Of a stretch of 47,720 nt of DNA, positions 1-11,059 are shown in pieces. Made by a program: the position numbers and the translations under genes. This DNA is from Gryganskiella cystojenkinii. Lineage: Eukaryota; Mortierellomycota; Mortierellomycetes; Mortierellales; Mortierellaceae. Under the pieces are notes generated by a model. The model was not told the origin of the DNA. It saw nothing but the letters and a program-made list of their open reading frames with translations, and searched no databases. Position 1 is the first letter of the stretch. Each line of letters begins with the position of its first letter. The stretch spans positions 1 to 47,720 of the forward strand of contig JAAAIG010000219.1 of the NCBI GenBank assembly GCA_015852425.1. The letters are read 5' to 3'.

Positions 1-348
1 AAAAAAAAAAAAAAAAAGATTCATTCTCTTCACCCTTTTGTAATGATAATGATGGTCGGCAAGCAATCCACTTCAGGGACCAATCGCTGTTATCAGATCC
101 TTCAAAAAAATTAGACAAAAAAATCTGATAAGCGGAGTCAGAAACCGGGTATTCACGGCGGGATCACATGACAACAACCCGCGCAACCCGTTTGGGGGTG
201 ATGTGTTGCGCCTTGATGCTTTCGTTCTTGCTCAGGTAATAAGAAAGATCTCATTGTATACGTTGTCTAGGATAACTTAGAGCGACTGATGACACTCTTT
301 TTTTTTATTATCGAAAATCGTCAATTTGGCAAGAGATCGAAAAATGGT

Positions 349-1766
349 CTAGAGCTTCTTGGGAGGATGGAGTATCCTGACCGCATCCTTTGTGTAAATA
401 TAAGAAGCTCCGCTCCAGATCGTGGTCGCAGCACAGGTATATCTATAGAGTTTGTGTTTCAAGAATAAAAAAAAAGAAAGAGGCGAGTCGAGTATTAGTT
501 CACACACGTTGTACTTTAAACGCAAGACAGTCAAAACTTTTCTTTCTATTTTTTGATCCTCATCCTCGATCATTCTTTTTTTCTTCTTCATTCGCTTACC
601 CAAGGTACTCGAGTCCGATATGTCCCGTAAAGTCAAAAACAGGGGCCATCAATGACAGGCAGATATAGCCCATTTGAATTGCAGTGTTCACCTTGCTGAT
701 CATGGTTGGTCTCACCTCTGCAGATGGAATCGAGAAATCCCAGTAGCGCTTAAATGTCTTGGGTTCTGGCAAGGAGATGTAACGGTAGTAGAATGAAGAC
801 AAGATCAGTCCTGCGTCTCTTCCAAGGATAATGGCCGCAATCGGGATCGGGATCAATTCCTGCATCGCCAGGGTCACGGTCAAGATAGTCATCAAAGTTT
901 TGTCCGCCATAGGGTCCAGGATCGTTCCGACGATACTCTGCATATTGAAGCGGCGTGCGATCCATCCATCGAGCTATGATGAAAAATACAAGAATCAAGA
1001 TATAAAAGCGGTTAATTAAGGCCCATAAATAAGTGGTACAGTCGATGTTTGCAGGATATGGTTCACGTATCATTACTCCGTCAGTGATACTGGCGATACC
1101 AAAGAGTATGCAAGCGTTTGTGTAATCGCCCTTGAGAACCCAGTATCCGATCACTGGTGCTGCAATCAAACGCGTTACGGTCAGGAAGTTGGGGATCGTA
1201 TAAATGTTCTCGTGCAGCAACGCCTTATAGAGGGTAAATTGAAAAAAAGGACAGCTAAGATGAGAATTCATGTAATAACGTGTAATGACGCGATTGACCC
1301 CAAATTGTTGCTTTGCGTCTTCTTTCAGCAATGGTCAGAGTGAAACCTCCCTCCTACCTTCTTGATGCCCTTTGGTTTTTCCTGATCAGAGTCTGGTGTT
1401 GGGGGTGGCGCGGATGATGATGAGGGTGGTGAGCTATTGTTAAGACTTGAAAAGGAGCTTCCGGCGATCCTGATCCATGAGTGTCTTCCAGTAGTTGTTA
1501 TCCTATTTTGACAGAAAATATGCATATCCATGTTAGCTTTCAATGTCGACGATGTTTCAAGAACAACCCGATCGTTCAATGGTTTCCTCCGTTACCTTTG
1601 AAGGGATTGGTGAAAAGACGAGCTAACGCGAGGAAAGGCTGTCAAGGTACGAGACCTAGAAGAAGGTCGAAAGCCACAAAAGAGGGTATACAGTCAGTGG
1701 AGATACTCTTGAGAAACAGGGCGACTGTTGTCCCGGAACAAGGAATGTTTGAACGCACGTGCTCAT
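349..1766 (-). CDS. CRD1: Cardiolipin synthase, mitochondrial (CDP-alcohol phosphatidyltransferase)
   Basis: Predicted to join CDP-diacylglycerol and phosphatidylglycerol into cardiolipin in the mitochondrial inner membrane. The CDP-alcohol phosphatidyltransferase signature D-G-x2-A-R-x8-G-x3-D-x3-D is complete and correctly spaced (DGWIARRF at about 950-973, then G, D, D). Hydrophobic segments surround it, and the end (TTIWSGASYIYTKDAVRIL) matches the family C terminus. Exons that keep one frame: 1766-1759, 1655-1596, 1502-1358, 1223-1077, 973-600 and 442-349, giving 275 aa, close to yeast Crd1 (283 aa). The part before residue ~70 is Ser/Arg-rich and acid-poor, as expected for a mitochondrial presequence. 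The 8-nt first exon is speculative; an in-frame ATG at 1579 is an alternative start. Identity is firm; the N terminus is not. Confidence 0.85.
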
Positions 1767-2390
1767 GTTCCTAGACTGGCATGGTGCAGTCCTGAAGACG
1801 CATGCAATCGCAGAAGACGAGGATCGACTGTAGTGTGCATTAGCTTGGAATGAATGAGTCAAAGAGTGGTTAAGCTTATGGATTAGGCCCCATGAGGGTC
1901 TACAGGTGGTCATGGTTGTTAGCAAGAATAATGAGTGGTAAAAAGGGATTGCTAAATCGCGAGAGTTTGGTGAGGTAACCCATGGGTTGTGGTCTCCACA
2001 ATTCGAGCAACCAAACACGGCAACACAGCACCCGTCCGCCGTGAGTCTGTCCCGCAGCGGTGAGAAACAAATTTTTCAATTTCTGCAAGCCACACTCGCC
2101 CACCCGTAAAATCCTCTTGAACTCAGTCAGTCACGCATTGAACCCATTCGCCCATTGAACTTTTTTATTCCCTTTCTGAGCTCCTTTCCATCCTCCCTTT
2201 TCTCTTTTTCCCTTATCTCTCTTCTTCTCTCTTCACTCTTCTCTCTCTACTCTCCTCTCTCTCCTCTCCTCTCGTCTCCTTCCTTCCCTCTGTTCAAGTC
2301 TTTGACCTTTGTTGTGTTTTCTTCCTCCTCCTCACTTTGCAATTTCGCCTTGCCCATCCCACTGACAAATCGCTCTTCACATTCACACTC

Positions 2391-4402
2391 ATGGCTTCCA
2401 ATCGGTCCCTCATCGCCACCAAGAACGGTCTCGTTCGAGCCATGACAAGCTCAACCAGACCTTTTGTTCTTTCTCGACATTCCTGCCATTGTCACTCCCA
2501 TCAACCTCTCATTCTCTCTTCCTCTTCCTTCTCATCCAACAACGCAACAACAATACAGTCTCGAGTCAACCTCTTCTCTACCAGCACACGCACCTCCACT
2601 CCCAACCCGTCTTTACCCACAACTGCCCCTGGTAGAAAGGTTCATGCTTCTGGCTCGTCTACCACTGCAGCAGCTGCCGCTGCAACAGTAGCCTCGATGG
2701 GTAACTCATTACCTTTCTCGTACGATCCAACAGGTCTATCTGCGCAGGCTGTTAAAAAACCGTCCTGTGACGATCTGACGCTGAAAAACTCGTTTTACCG
2801 TCGCAAGCTGCCAGAGCACCTCATCAGCTTTACAAGTCCCAAAGGCAAACAGTTGTTCAGGGAGATGCTTCAAGAAGGATATGGTAAGTGGCCTTTTTTT
2901 TTGATCCAAAAAAAGCAAAGAAAATGTGCGGGCAGTTTGTTAAAAAAAGGGGGATGGAGAGAAAGTGATCGGCCTGTTTCCGTTGGACACGCTCGCGTGG
3001 TCCTTTTGTTCCGTCTGTGCGTTGTTTGTCAGATCCTAACAACATTCCTCTTCCTTCTCTCTGATCTTTCACGACGATCATTCTTTTAGGCGAGGGTTAC
3101 TTTTCACTTGTAGGAAACTTTACGACTCAGAGCGAACCCGCTTACTGTGGGCCTAGTTCTTTAGCCATGGTCCTGAACTCTCTCGAAGTCGATCCACAAC
3201 GTCAATGGAAAGGCGCCTGGAGATGGTACAGTGACGAGTTGCTCGAATGCTGTGCCCCAGCAGACCAAGTCAAGGCCAAGGGCATTACGTTCAACCAGTT
3301 TGCCTGTCTCAGCAAATGTCATTGCGATGTCCAAGTCCGCCGTGCGAACCAAGTCTCATTGGAACAGTTCAAACTGGATCTGGAGAACGTCTGCAGTCGA
3401 GATGATATCCATATGGTCGTTTCCTTCTCAAGAAAGGCTCTAGGCCAAACAGGCGATGGTCATTTCAGTCCTATCGGTGGATATGTCCCCAAGTCGGGCA
3501 TGGTCTTGGTTCTGGACACGGCTCGATTCAAATATCCTTCGTATTTTGTCTCAGTGGAACAACTCTACAAGTCCCTCTTCCCGATCGATGCTGAAACTGG
3601 ATCCTCCAGAGGGTATTTTCTTCTTTCTGCCAACCCCGACCAGCCCGCCATCTCACTCTGCAAGATTCCAAAGTCTGCGTCCACACCTAGTGTATCAAGC
3701 ACTCAAGAACCTATGACAGCTCAGGATATTCTTCGTGCTGCCGACACCCGGTCCTCACCCACGGATCTGCCCTCAGCCTGCACCTCGAACCCGAATGCTG
3801 CGACTTCTTCGGCCCACACTGTCGATAACAAGATGAGTTGGACTTCCCTGGCACAGACATTCTGCAAAGACCTCCCCAGTAGGATCCAGGCCGAGAACCC
3901 GCAGACACTGGAGCGCATGATCTCGGTCGTTCTTCAAGGTGTTCCTCGGGAGTATGCGTTCTGGATAAGTCAGCAGCAAGCTCATCGGTTACGTGATACG
4001 AACGAGCTTATTGCCTCGATAAAGTCCACAGAACTCTACACCTTGGTCTCTTCAGCCTTCCCCATCCCGGTTGCACAGTCGCCCCCAGGCAGTCGTGAGG
4101 CACGTTTGGCTTTGCAACAACACGAGGGTGCGTTGGTGTTTGGAACCTTGTTCCTGATGAGTTCCCCGAGCACCCTGTTCCTGACCCTGCCAAGCGATGT
4201 CAGTCGTCAGTTTGAAGAGCTGAGAAGCGTCGCTTTGGATGATGGCAACAGTGATTTCCAACCCAACAGGGTTTTGAAGGAGGAGGTCGAGCGTATGCGA
4301 TCTGGAATCGTCGATCTCGTGAACAGTTTTTGTTGCTGTGGTACCAAAACTGGAAGTATGATCGATGATGTCTCCAGCAAGTCCTCTACCAACAAGAATT
4401 AG
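2391..4402 (+). CDS. Phytochelatin synthase (gamma-glutamylcysteine dipeptidyl transpeptidase)
   Basis: Clan CA papain-like enzyme that makes phytochelatins from glutathione and can cleave glutathione conjugates; it serves metal detoxification. Two exons, 2391-2883 and 3090-4402 (206-bp intron, GTAAGT...TTTTAG), give 601 aa. The catalytic triad is visible as Cys184 (EPAYCGPSSLAMVLNSL), His289 (GHFSPIGGY) and Asp307 (LDTARFKYP). Spacings of 105 and 18 residues match the plant enzyme (Cys56/His162/Asp180). WKGAWRW and CC at the usual place also fit. About 165 residues precede the domain, rich in Ser/Thr/Arg with few acids (RPFVLSRH near the start), which looks like a mitochondrial presequence plus linker. 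The C-terminal region is diverged and ends near a CCCG cluster. Upstream, 2160-2335 is an almost pure pyrimidine tract typical of fungal promoters. Confidence 0.93.
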
Positions 4403-4612
4403 ACTCTCTTTCGTTACATCCCACCCTCGTGTATATTATTCTTCCAACCGCCACGGTATCCATGTTCACTATAGCACAAATAACCCCCATCGAATATCCT
4501 TCATGTGCAATGGAAACGTCAAACGTCCGAAAACAAAAAAAAATAGAAACATAGACCTGTATTAAAGTCCCTCATGTATGATAAATTCAAATTCCTTTTT
4601 AATAGTCCATTC

Positions 4613-5599
4613 TCATTGAGGATCGCCAGCGACCCAGAGCTCCTTCTCCATGACTCGAAAGATATGACCGGTTTGGTTCAAGGAGTCGATCAACAGTTCC
4701 AGATGGGGTCCCTCCAATGAATCTGTCTCCCTCAGCGTGTTGAGTTCATCGCCAAATGCCTGGGTGATCTGGGTCATGTACTGATCGTGGAAAGCCGCCT
4801 CGATTTCTGGATTCGTCAGTTGCTTTTGCACACGATCGGACGTATGTGCTTGTTTCTGTCATTAAAAAGGAGTGTTCACAGGGTTATTTAGATGCTTGAT
4901 ATGAGGAGATTTTCCAATTGACAGGTGACCCAGAGAATTCCCAGTCGTCTCTTTTTTCAAGTTTCCTACCTGCTGCACCTTGGGAGCGCTCAGTCTCAGC
5001 TCTTGGTCCTCGTCGTCCTCAACGTCAGTCTCTTGATCGGTGCTTTCACGATCTTCTTCGCCCATGTCGATGTCATTATCTTCCTCCTCGTCTTCTTCTC
5101 CTTCTTTGGTGTCGATTTCTTCTTTGTTTATTTGTTGGTCCTCTTGATCCATGTCCATTTCCGTTGTTGTTTCTGGCGCCTCATCCGAGAGTGATATTGA
5201 TGATGAGATCTCGTTATTTGACTGTTAAAATGGACGAAAGAAAAGGATTAATCAGAGACTGCCCATGGTGCTAGAGGATCGTAAGATTTATGATCGCGAT
5301 ATGGAAATGGGCTCTGGATTCCTTTATTTACGTACCTTGGCTCGTTTGCTGGCGGGCGTTGCTTGATGGTCATCTATAGAGAAGATAACGGAAGTATGGA
5401 CAAATGTTGGTAAGTCTGTTTTATTCGTGTTCAAGTCCCTTTGAAGGCATTCGGTTCCCCTTACTTGAGGCCGGGGCACGTTTTGAGGAAACGGTATCCT
5501 TTGTCCTTGACTTTGAGCCCATGTCTGTAATATGTTGACTAGTTGAATGAGAGTGTCGATGTGGTTCCAAATGGGAGTCTGTTCCTCAGTAATAACCAT
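4613..5599 (-). CDS. RSA3: Ribosome assembly factor RSA3-like protein
   Basis: Likely nucleolar factor for 60S subunit assembly. Exons 5599-5336, 5221-4970 and 4855-4613, each a whole number of codons, give 252 aa. The last exon holds the RSA3-type C-terminal helical module: QAFGDELNTLRETD, then LELLIDSLNQTG and F-x-V-x-EKELWVAG, aligning by eye with the end of yeast Rsa3. The middle exon is highly acidic (runs of E/D), and residues near the end of exon 1 form a basic patch (ASKRAK), as in nucleolar proteins. The N terminus is uncertain: I chose the ATG at 5599 because the frame stays open to the donor at 5335; an internal intron around 5378-5466 would break frame. The gene diverges from RPL35, so the two may share a promoter. 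Confidence 0.7.
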
Positions 5600-6313
5600 G
5601 TCAGTATCCAAAAAAAAAAAAAAGCTAAAGAGAGTTGCCATGTGGCTTGTCCAACGAGGGCGTGACTGCCAAAAATTCAAGTACTTTGTTGAGCTGCAGA
5701 GCGAGGAGTGGTGGATCCTTCTTTCACCCAATTTATTTTCACAATGGTACAGTGTCATGTGACACAGCGGCGAATCCATCTGTTCGAGTTCTATTGATCC
5801 AACCATCCAACAATCCATCGGATACTCGCTACAAGATCATCAATCTGTCAACATTAGTCATGCGCATCGCTATCGCCGCAATCGTCTTCTCGGAAGGGAT
5901 TCATGCGGGACAAGGAATCGACGCACAATAAGAAAAAAAAAAGTCTTGGTCGAATGAGAGGATGGTCCATTCAGTTTGGCTGGGTCATGGTCGGATCGGA
6001 GGTCGTCGATCAAAGACGCCTCGTGCAAACGCCTTTGTCGCTTCTGACGGACCCAACAACACTACTGTGCTGTATACTAAGCACGACAGCGGCATCGTCA
6101 TCTCATTCAGGATTGCACCTTTTTTTCTTCTTGAAACCGATGAACCTGGAACATCCAGATCAACGCTTCTGCATCCCAACAAACTCGAAACTCGAATCAA
6201 GCGCACTCAAACAAACCAAGGAGCGATCACAGACTCCCTTCTATACAAATCTCGGAACTGGAATCTGACCTCGACTCTCGACTTTCATCTTTTTTTTTTC
6301 TTTTCTTGATTAG

Positions 6314-7002
6314 GCTGCTGTCAAGGCTTACGAATTGCGCACCAAGAACAAGGCTGAGCTTACCAAGCAGCTCGAGGAGCTCAAGCAGGAGCTTGCCAGC
6401 CTTAAGGTCCAGAAGGTTGCTGGTGGTGCCGCTGGCAAGTTGACCAAGATGTAAGGAAGCCTATTCTTTCTCTCACTCTCGATATCAATACTTCTTTCAG
6501 GACTTGGGGAGTCAATGGACGATTATCAGCGACAACGAGCATGCAGCCTAGCCTGGATAAGTTTTCCCTTCAGTCAATTGGACTCGGGATATTGACCAGA
6601 GTCAGCCTCTCCGACTTTTTTTGGAACCTGGAGTGAAGACAACAGGATCACTTGAATCAGCGGACCTCAATGAGGAAATACGCAAGAGTCCCGAAAAAAC
6701 TCATCGGGAATCTCAACCTGATCAAGTCTCTAATCTCTTCCTGGTCATTACTTCATTCTCTCTTAATCAGCTCGGCCGTCCGCAAGTCCATCGCTCGCGT
6801 CATGACCGTCATCACCCAGACCCAGCGTGCTCAGCTCCGTCTCTTCTACCAGAAGAAGAACTTCTTGCCCTTGGATCTCCGTGTCAAGAAGACCCGCGCC
6901 ATCCGTCGCCGTCTTACCAAGCACGAGTCTTCCCTCAAGACCGTCAAGCAGCAGAAGAAGGAGACCCACTTCCCTCTCCGCAAGTACGCCATCAAGGCAT
7001 AA
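6314..7002 (+). CDS. RPL35: 60S ribosomal protein L35 (uL29), initiator exon unresolved
   Basis: Structural protein of the large ribosomal subunit near the exit tunnel. Two coding exons are clear: 6314-6450 (starts [16 protein letters not shown]) and 6771-7002 (through [30 protein letters not shown] and ending [10 protein letters not shown]). The 320-bp intron runs from GTAAGG to AATCAG. Together they encode 122 residues, one short of the usual 123. The first exon begins in phase 0 directly after TTGATTAG, so the initiator Met must come from an upstream exon that ends in ATG. ATG followed by GT occurs at 5987 and 5962 (and 5744), but none has a strong donor. An ATG-only first coding exon is common in fungal ribosomal protein genes. 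Confidence 0.92.
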
Positions 7003-8493
7003 ATTACTTTTTCTTTTCTCTAATCAGACTTCTGTAGTTTCTTTTGGAAAAAGAATGTAGTTTTTAAAACAAACCTCAACTCAACAAAGTCCTTGGAAAG
7101 CAATTTTGTTCATTCTTAATTGTTCGTAAAAGCGAAAATAAATGAGAAATTGGTGTACAAAGCGTTTCGTTTCGGTCTGCGCTCAAGGACGACTGGAGCT
7201 TTGACTCGAGGGGAGGAAACCAACATCGGTTAAGAATGTATAACGAAACGATAACAGTGACATAGCGTCTTGTTTGGGCGAAGTTATGGTTGTGGTCAAC
7301 TAATTGCTCTCTGCTGCTCTGTTTGCTTGGTACATGGCGGCCCAAAAACTCCCAGTAATGATCCCCTTGGCAGGAGACATAAAAGAGCCAGAAGCTGACA
7401 CACGTTCATTCCAGGACCCTGTAGTTTTTTTTTCTTTTTCTTTTTGCCAGCATTGAAATCATTAGATAACACCTATATGTTTTATTACTTGTATCGATGC
7501 AACATAATTTCTTCCTCCGTAACGTCGACAGTTATATATATCGACAACGATATGAAACGTTCTAGGTCGAGAATCAACAGTGCTCTTTCCTCCCAGGCTC
7601 TATGATCCTCCAAAGCGTTTCTTGAAGACCATCCTCGGACGTTGAGTATTATCCTTACAATCCAGGATCCAAGACCATGATAGGCTCAGGATATGTTGCA
7701 TTGCCGGGCCTTCCTTTGGCTATCAGACATGTGGATACACTGATGATTGTGTCAGGGGTTTATGTGTGGTTGGATGACTTTGAGGACTCGGCTGTGACAT
7801 GATGACAAGAGAGCTGCATGGGGGTACATGAACCGGGTAGCGCTGGATAATGCTGGAGGATCTCTCGCCCATTTATTGAAGTCGATTATGATTCCGAGGC
7901 AGAGGCAGTGAAAGCGAGGAGTCCGGAGTAGGTGGTAGAGGCGACTGGGGAGAATACTGACTCGTTGGTCTTTTCTCCATGTTGGAGAGTTTAAGTTCAA
8001 GGAATACAGGAACAGCGAGGGCGCTACCATTTTCTTGTTTTAAAAGAAGGATAAGCCCAGAGCAGCAGCACAGGGCGTTTGACTGGGGATAAGAGAGGGC
8101 AAGATAAACATGAAAGACGAACCAAGTCGGCAAGGACCAGTGCCTTTCTTCTTCCACCATTTCATGACCGAGTGTTTTGGTGGCAATTTTTTTTGAAAAC
8201 TCAAAATTCCACGTGATACCCTCTAAGCCACGAGAAAATTTCTCTGTTTATAACGAAAGCGCATGCATTCAAATTGGATCCTTCTCTCCATTCCCCAATT
8301 CTTTTCAAGTAGTGAGGAAGGTGCGTCTTACTCATCGTCATTTTGGTTCATGGATATCTGACATTACTGTGGTTTACTGGAGTTCATCATTTTCTAATCT
8401 AAATATTTTTTTCTTTTCTCTCTCTCTCTCGAATTAGATTCCTTTTCAAACCGAGAAAAACAATCTAGTTACTTTGAAAAGTTCCATACAACA
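7003..8493. other. Intergenic region between RPL35 and the eS31 fusion gene
   Basis: No gene that I can support. AATAAA near 7136 is a plausible polyadenylation signal for RPL35. Several minus-strand frames between 7750 and 8160 are open but have no recognisable domain, and their Ser/Pro-rich ends look random. A pyrimidine run followed by GAATTAG (about 8420-8437) resembles the 3' end of a 5'-UTR intron of the downstream gene. Confidence 0.5.
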
Positions 8494-9108
8494 ATGCAAT
8501 TCTTTGTTAAGTCTTTGACCGGTACCTTGACCGTCAACGTCCAGGCCGGTGACAACATCAGCAATGTCAAGTCCATGATCCAGGAGCGTGAGGGTATGTA
8601 TTCGAGTGGTCTTGCCTTTGTCCGCAGTCGTATTTGTCAGCGTTAGCGTTTTCTTCAAAGAACTTTGCAAAATTTCAGGAACCATGACCCCTAACGCCTT
8701 GTACATTTTTCTCTGCATTTTCTCTAATTCTCTGTCTCTCTAGGTGTTGCCGCTGCCGTCCAGCGTCTCTCCTTCAACGGAAAGACTCTCTCGTCCGATA
8801 CCCTCTTGGCCACCATCCCCGCCATGGCCACCTTGGACATGAACGTCGATCTTTTGGGAGGTGGTAAGAAGCGCAAGAAGAAGACTTACACCACCCCCAA
8901 GAAGATCAAGCACAAGAAGAGAAAGGTCAAGTTGGCGGTTCTCAAGTTTTACCAGGTTGATGGTAACGGCAAGATTACCCGTCTCCGTCGTGAGTGCCCC
9001 TCCGAGACCTGCGGCGCTGGTGTCTTCATGGCCTGGCACCACGACCGTCAGTACTGCGGACGTTGCGGTCTGACCTACGTCTTCAAGAAGGAGGGCGAGA
9101 CCGCTTAA
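8494..9108 (+). CDS. Ubiquitin-like/40S ribosomal protein S27a (eS31) fusion with divergent ubiquitin part
   Basis: Encodes a ubiquitin-fold leader fused to eS31 of the small subunit. Exons 8494-8593 and 8744-9108 (150-bp intron) give 154 aa. The eS31 part is canonical: [28 protein letters not shown] and a four-Cys zinc finger (C-x4-C, then C-x2-C in [11 protein letters not shown]). The leader keeps MQ, V5-K6, L8-T9-G10, V26-K27 and Q41-R42-L43 with F45, G47-K48, but it is strongly diverged. By position, K11 is T, K29 is M, K33 is R, I44 is S and K63 is A, and the PPDQ segment is AAAV. It ends LLGGG before the KKRKKK, so a Gly-Gly processing site may remain, with the domain one or two residues short. 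The leader probably acts as a cleaved folding chaperone rather than as ubiquitin. Confidence 0.93.
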
Positions 9109-9759
9109 ATGCTCGGTATCTCCCCTGCCACGTCCCCTTTCTTGAGGAACTCTTTTTTGGAAAAAGCTCTGACTTGACTAGCTTTTTGTTTGAACGAAAG
9201 CAGACTACCCTTATTTTATGACTTTGTATTCGTTAGATATATACCTATATTAGTATTTTTCTGATGATAAAGTTGTAGAGGCGTCTTAACAAAAAAAACG
9301 ACTTGTGGTTGCCATGTCCATGATGACCGTTGACCGTTGGAGATCAAAAACATTTTTTGTTTCAGAAACCCTAGAGAAAGATGGCATTCAAGAGGTGAAA
9401 TAGCCAGAGGAAAGCAGGAAACGAAAAGCATAAGGAAGGGGGGGGGAAGTGACAGAAAGAGAACACACGACAAGACTAAACGAAAAAAAAAGGAAACTGA
9501 CAAAAATCAGATATGTGATCATGACTCTTGATCCTTCAACTTCTGTTTGTTGGCCCGAATTTCAACATCATTACTGTTCCAAAGAGGAGGAATTTTCGAT
9601 AATCGATTTTTTTTGGTCTCCCCATGTCTAATGATTTTCTGCTACCCTTTTTCATTATTGTCCCACACTCTCCAATATAAGGAGACCAACAAAAACATTC
9701 TCTCCCTTCCTTCTCTCTTCTCACAAATCAAACGAAAAAAAAGTCCCTTGAAAAAACAC
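9109..9759. other. Intergenic region
   Basis: Holds the 3' flank of the eS31 fusion gene and the 5' flank of the gene starting at 9760. I see a G9 run near 9440 and a pyrimidine-rich promoter at 9645-9725. Short open frames here match nothing I know. Confidence 0.5.
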
Positions 9760-10692
9760 ATGCCAACTTCACCCATCAGCACCTCTTCCAGGAACAGAGG
9801 TCCGTTGGTCGCAGCATTGCTCTTGATAGAATGTCTAGCCATCCTCTGGTTCCAAGCTCCTTCTTCCGGATTATCGTTTCCATCTCTAAGTTATTCCTCC
9901 GCGTCATCGACAACGTCAAGCGTCAAGGCCACAACAAAACACTCCCTTACTCTGGGGATCGAGGACGCGACAACCCCCTATCCTTTCCACCGTTACACGC
10001 AATCGATCCTTCGAAATCCTTCAAGGAAACGATCAGACACCTCTGCAAGCCGTCGAACACCACAAGAGTTACAACGACAGCGGCAGCTGGAGCAACATGG
10101 TACTCAGGAACTTTCTCACCTGGATCAGCCATTGAAGTTACACCGTCGGAGAAACAGCCAAGGACGTCGTCGCCTCTCGACCACTCAACAACTACAGCAA
10201 GAACCTCAGCCGTCCTCAGATAAAGCAGGCCCTAACAAGGTAAAAGACAGCAGTAATGCTCATTCTCTATCAGCCAAGATTACCACTTCTGACACGGAGA
10301 CGACAATGAAGAGTGAGAGTGTGGACAACCAAGTCGAGAACCGAGATCAACCCCTACCATCAGAGTACCTCCCAGTAGAGCCAGCATCTTTGTCTTCTAG
10401 CATTGTCCGTGGTCATGCGAGTGTCCAGCAGGAAAAACAGCAACAGCACAAGATCAAGAATCGTCCCTCTTCCTCTTCAACATCAAAAATCTCCAAGAAA
10501 AAAAAGAAATCCCTGCAACTGATCCCTGTTCTGGACGAGGACGGGGTCGCAATCGAGGATCATTTTATATCTCCCAGAGACAAGGACGGTGATGGTGTTC
10601 CAGAGTCCTATGTCCTGCTCCGACCCTCAGTCGGAAACCACAAGTACATGATGGACGTTGGTCTCTTTGACGAAGAACACGTCCATGCTTAA
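9760..10692 (+). CDS. Predicted single-pass membrane protein, unknown function
   Basis: Intronless 310-aa reading frame; I do not recognise the family. The frame is open from 9547, but the start chosen is the ATG at 9760, which follows a pyrimidine-rich leader and places one hydrophobic segment (LVAALLLIECLAILWF) at about residues 18-35 after a few Ser/Arg residues. That suggests a type II signal anchor or a signal peptide. The next ~200 residues are low-complexity: Ser/Thr-rich, then Arg/Gln-rich (repeated RRR, QLQQ), then a run of five Lys. The last ~60 residues are more ordered: LQLIPVLDEDGVAIEDHF, then DKDGDGVPESY, an acidic DxDxDG stretch like a calcium-binding loop, and VGNHKYMMDVGLFDEE. 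It may be a Golgi or secretory membrane protein, but nothing decides this. Confidence 0.6.
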   Translation: MPTSPISTSSRNRGPLVAALLLIECLAILWFQAPSSGLSFPSLSYSSASSTTSSVKATTKHSLTLGIEDATTPYPFHRYTQSILRNPSRKRSDTSASRRTPQELQRQRQLEQHGTQELSHLDQPLKLHRRRNSQGRRRLSTTQQLQQEPQPSSDKAGPNKVKDSSNAHSLSAKITTSDTETTMKSESVDNQVENRDQPLPSEYLPVEPASLSSSIVRGHASVQQEKQQQHKIKNRPSSSSTSKISKKKKKSLQLIPVLDEDGVAIEDHFISPRDKDGDGVPESYVLLRPSVGNHKYMMDVGLFDEEHVHA

Positions 10693-11059
10693 GTCAGCAG
10701 CAACAGCGACAACAAAACGAGTTTTTCGCTTGACCACTCTCTCCCATTTGGACGTGAGTCCTCGTATACTTTTGTAGCAACACCTCAGCTAATCTAAGCC
10801 CTGCAAACTCATCCACAATAATTTCGGCAATAGAACCGCAGCCCAATAGCAGTATATTTTTTATTTCGAGGTTTTTTTTTTTTGGTCCCGGGAAGATACA
10901 GCTGAAGAAAGAAAAGAAAGCAAAAGACTCTGTTCGGCACCCATCTATATCGCAAATCGAACGTTCAGCTGTGTTATATATAAAGTCTTCTGCCTCTTCT
11001 TTCTTAATCCTTCAAATGCTTTCGTCCTCGGGGCTGTGGACAAGAAACGGACTGCTTCA

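Noticed and set aside
1..348. Gene at the left edge
   Set aside because: Only a poly-A start and AT-rich sequence; no open frame of interest.
7752..8160. Overlapping minus-strand frames of ~95 aa
   Set aside because: Overlap each other in different frames and show only Ser/Pro-rich low complexity.
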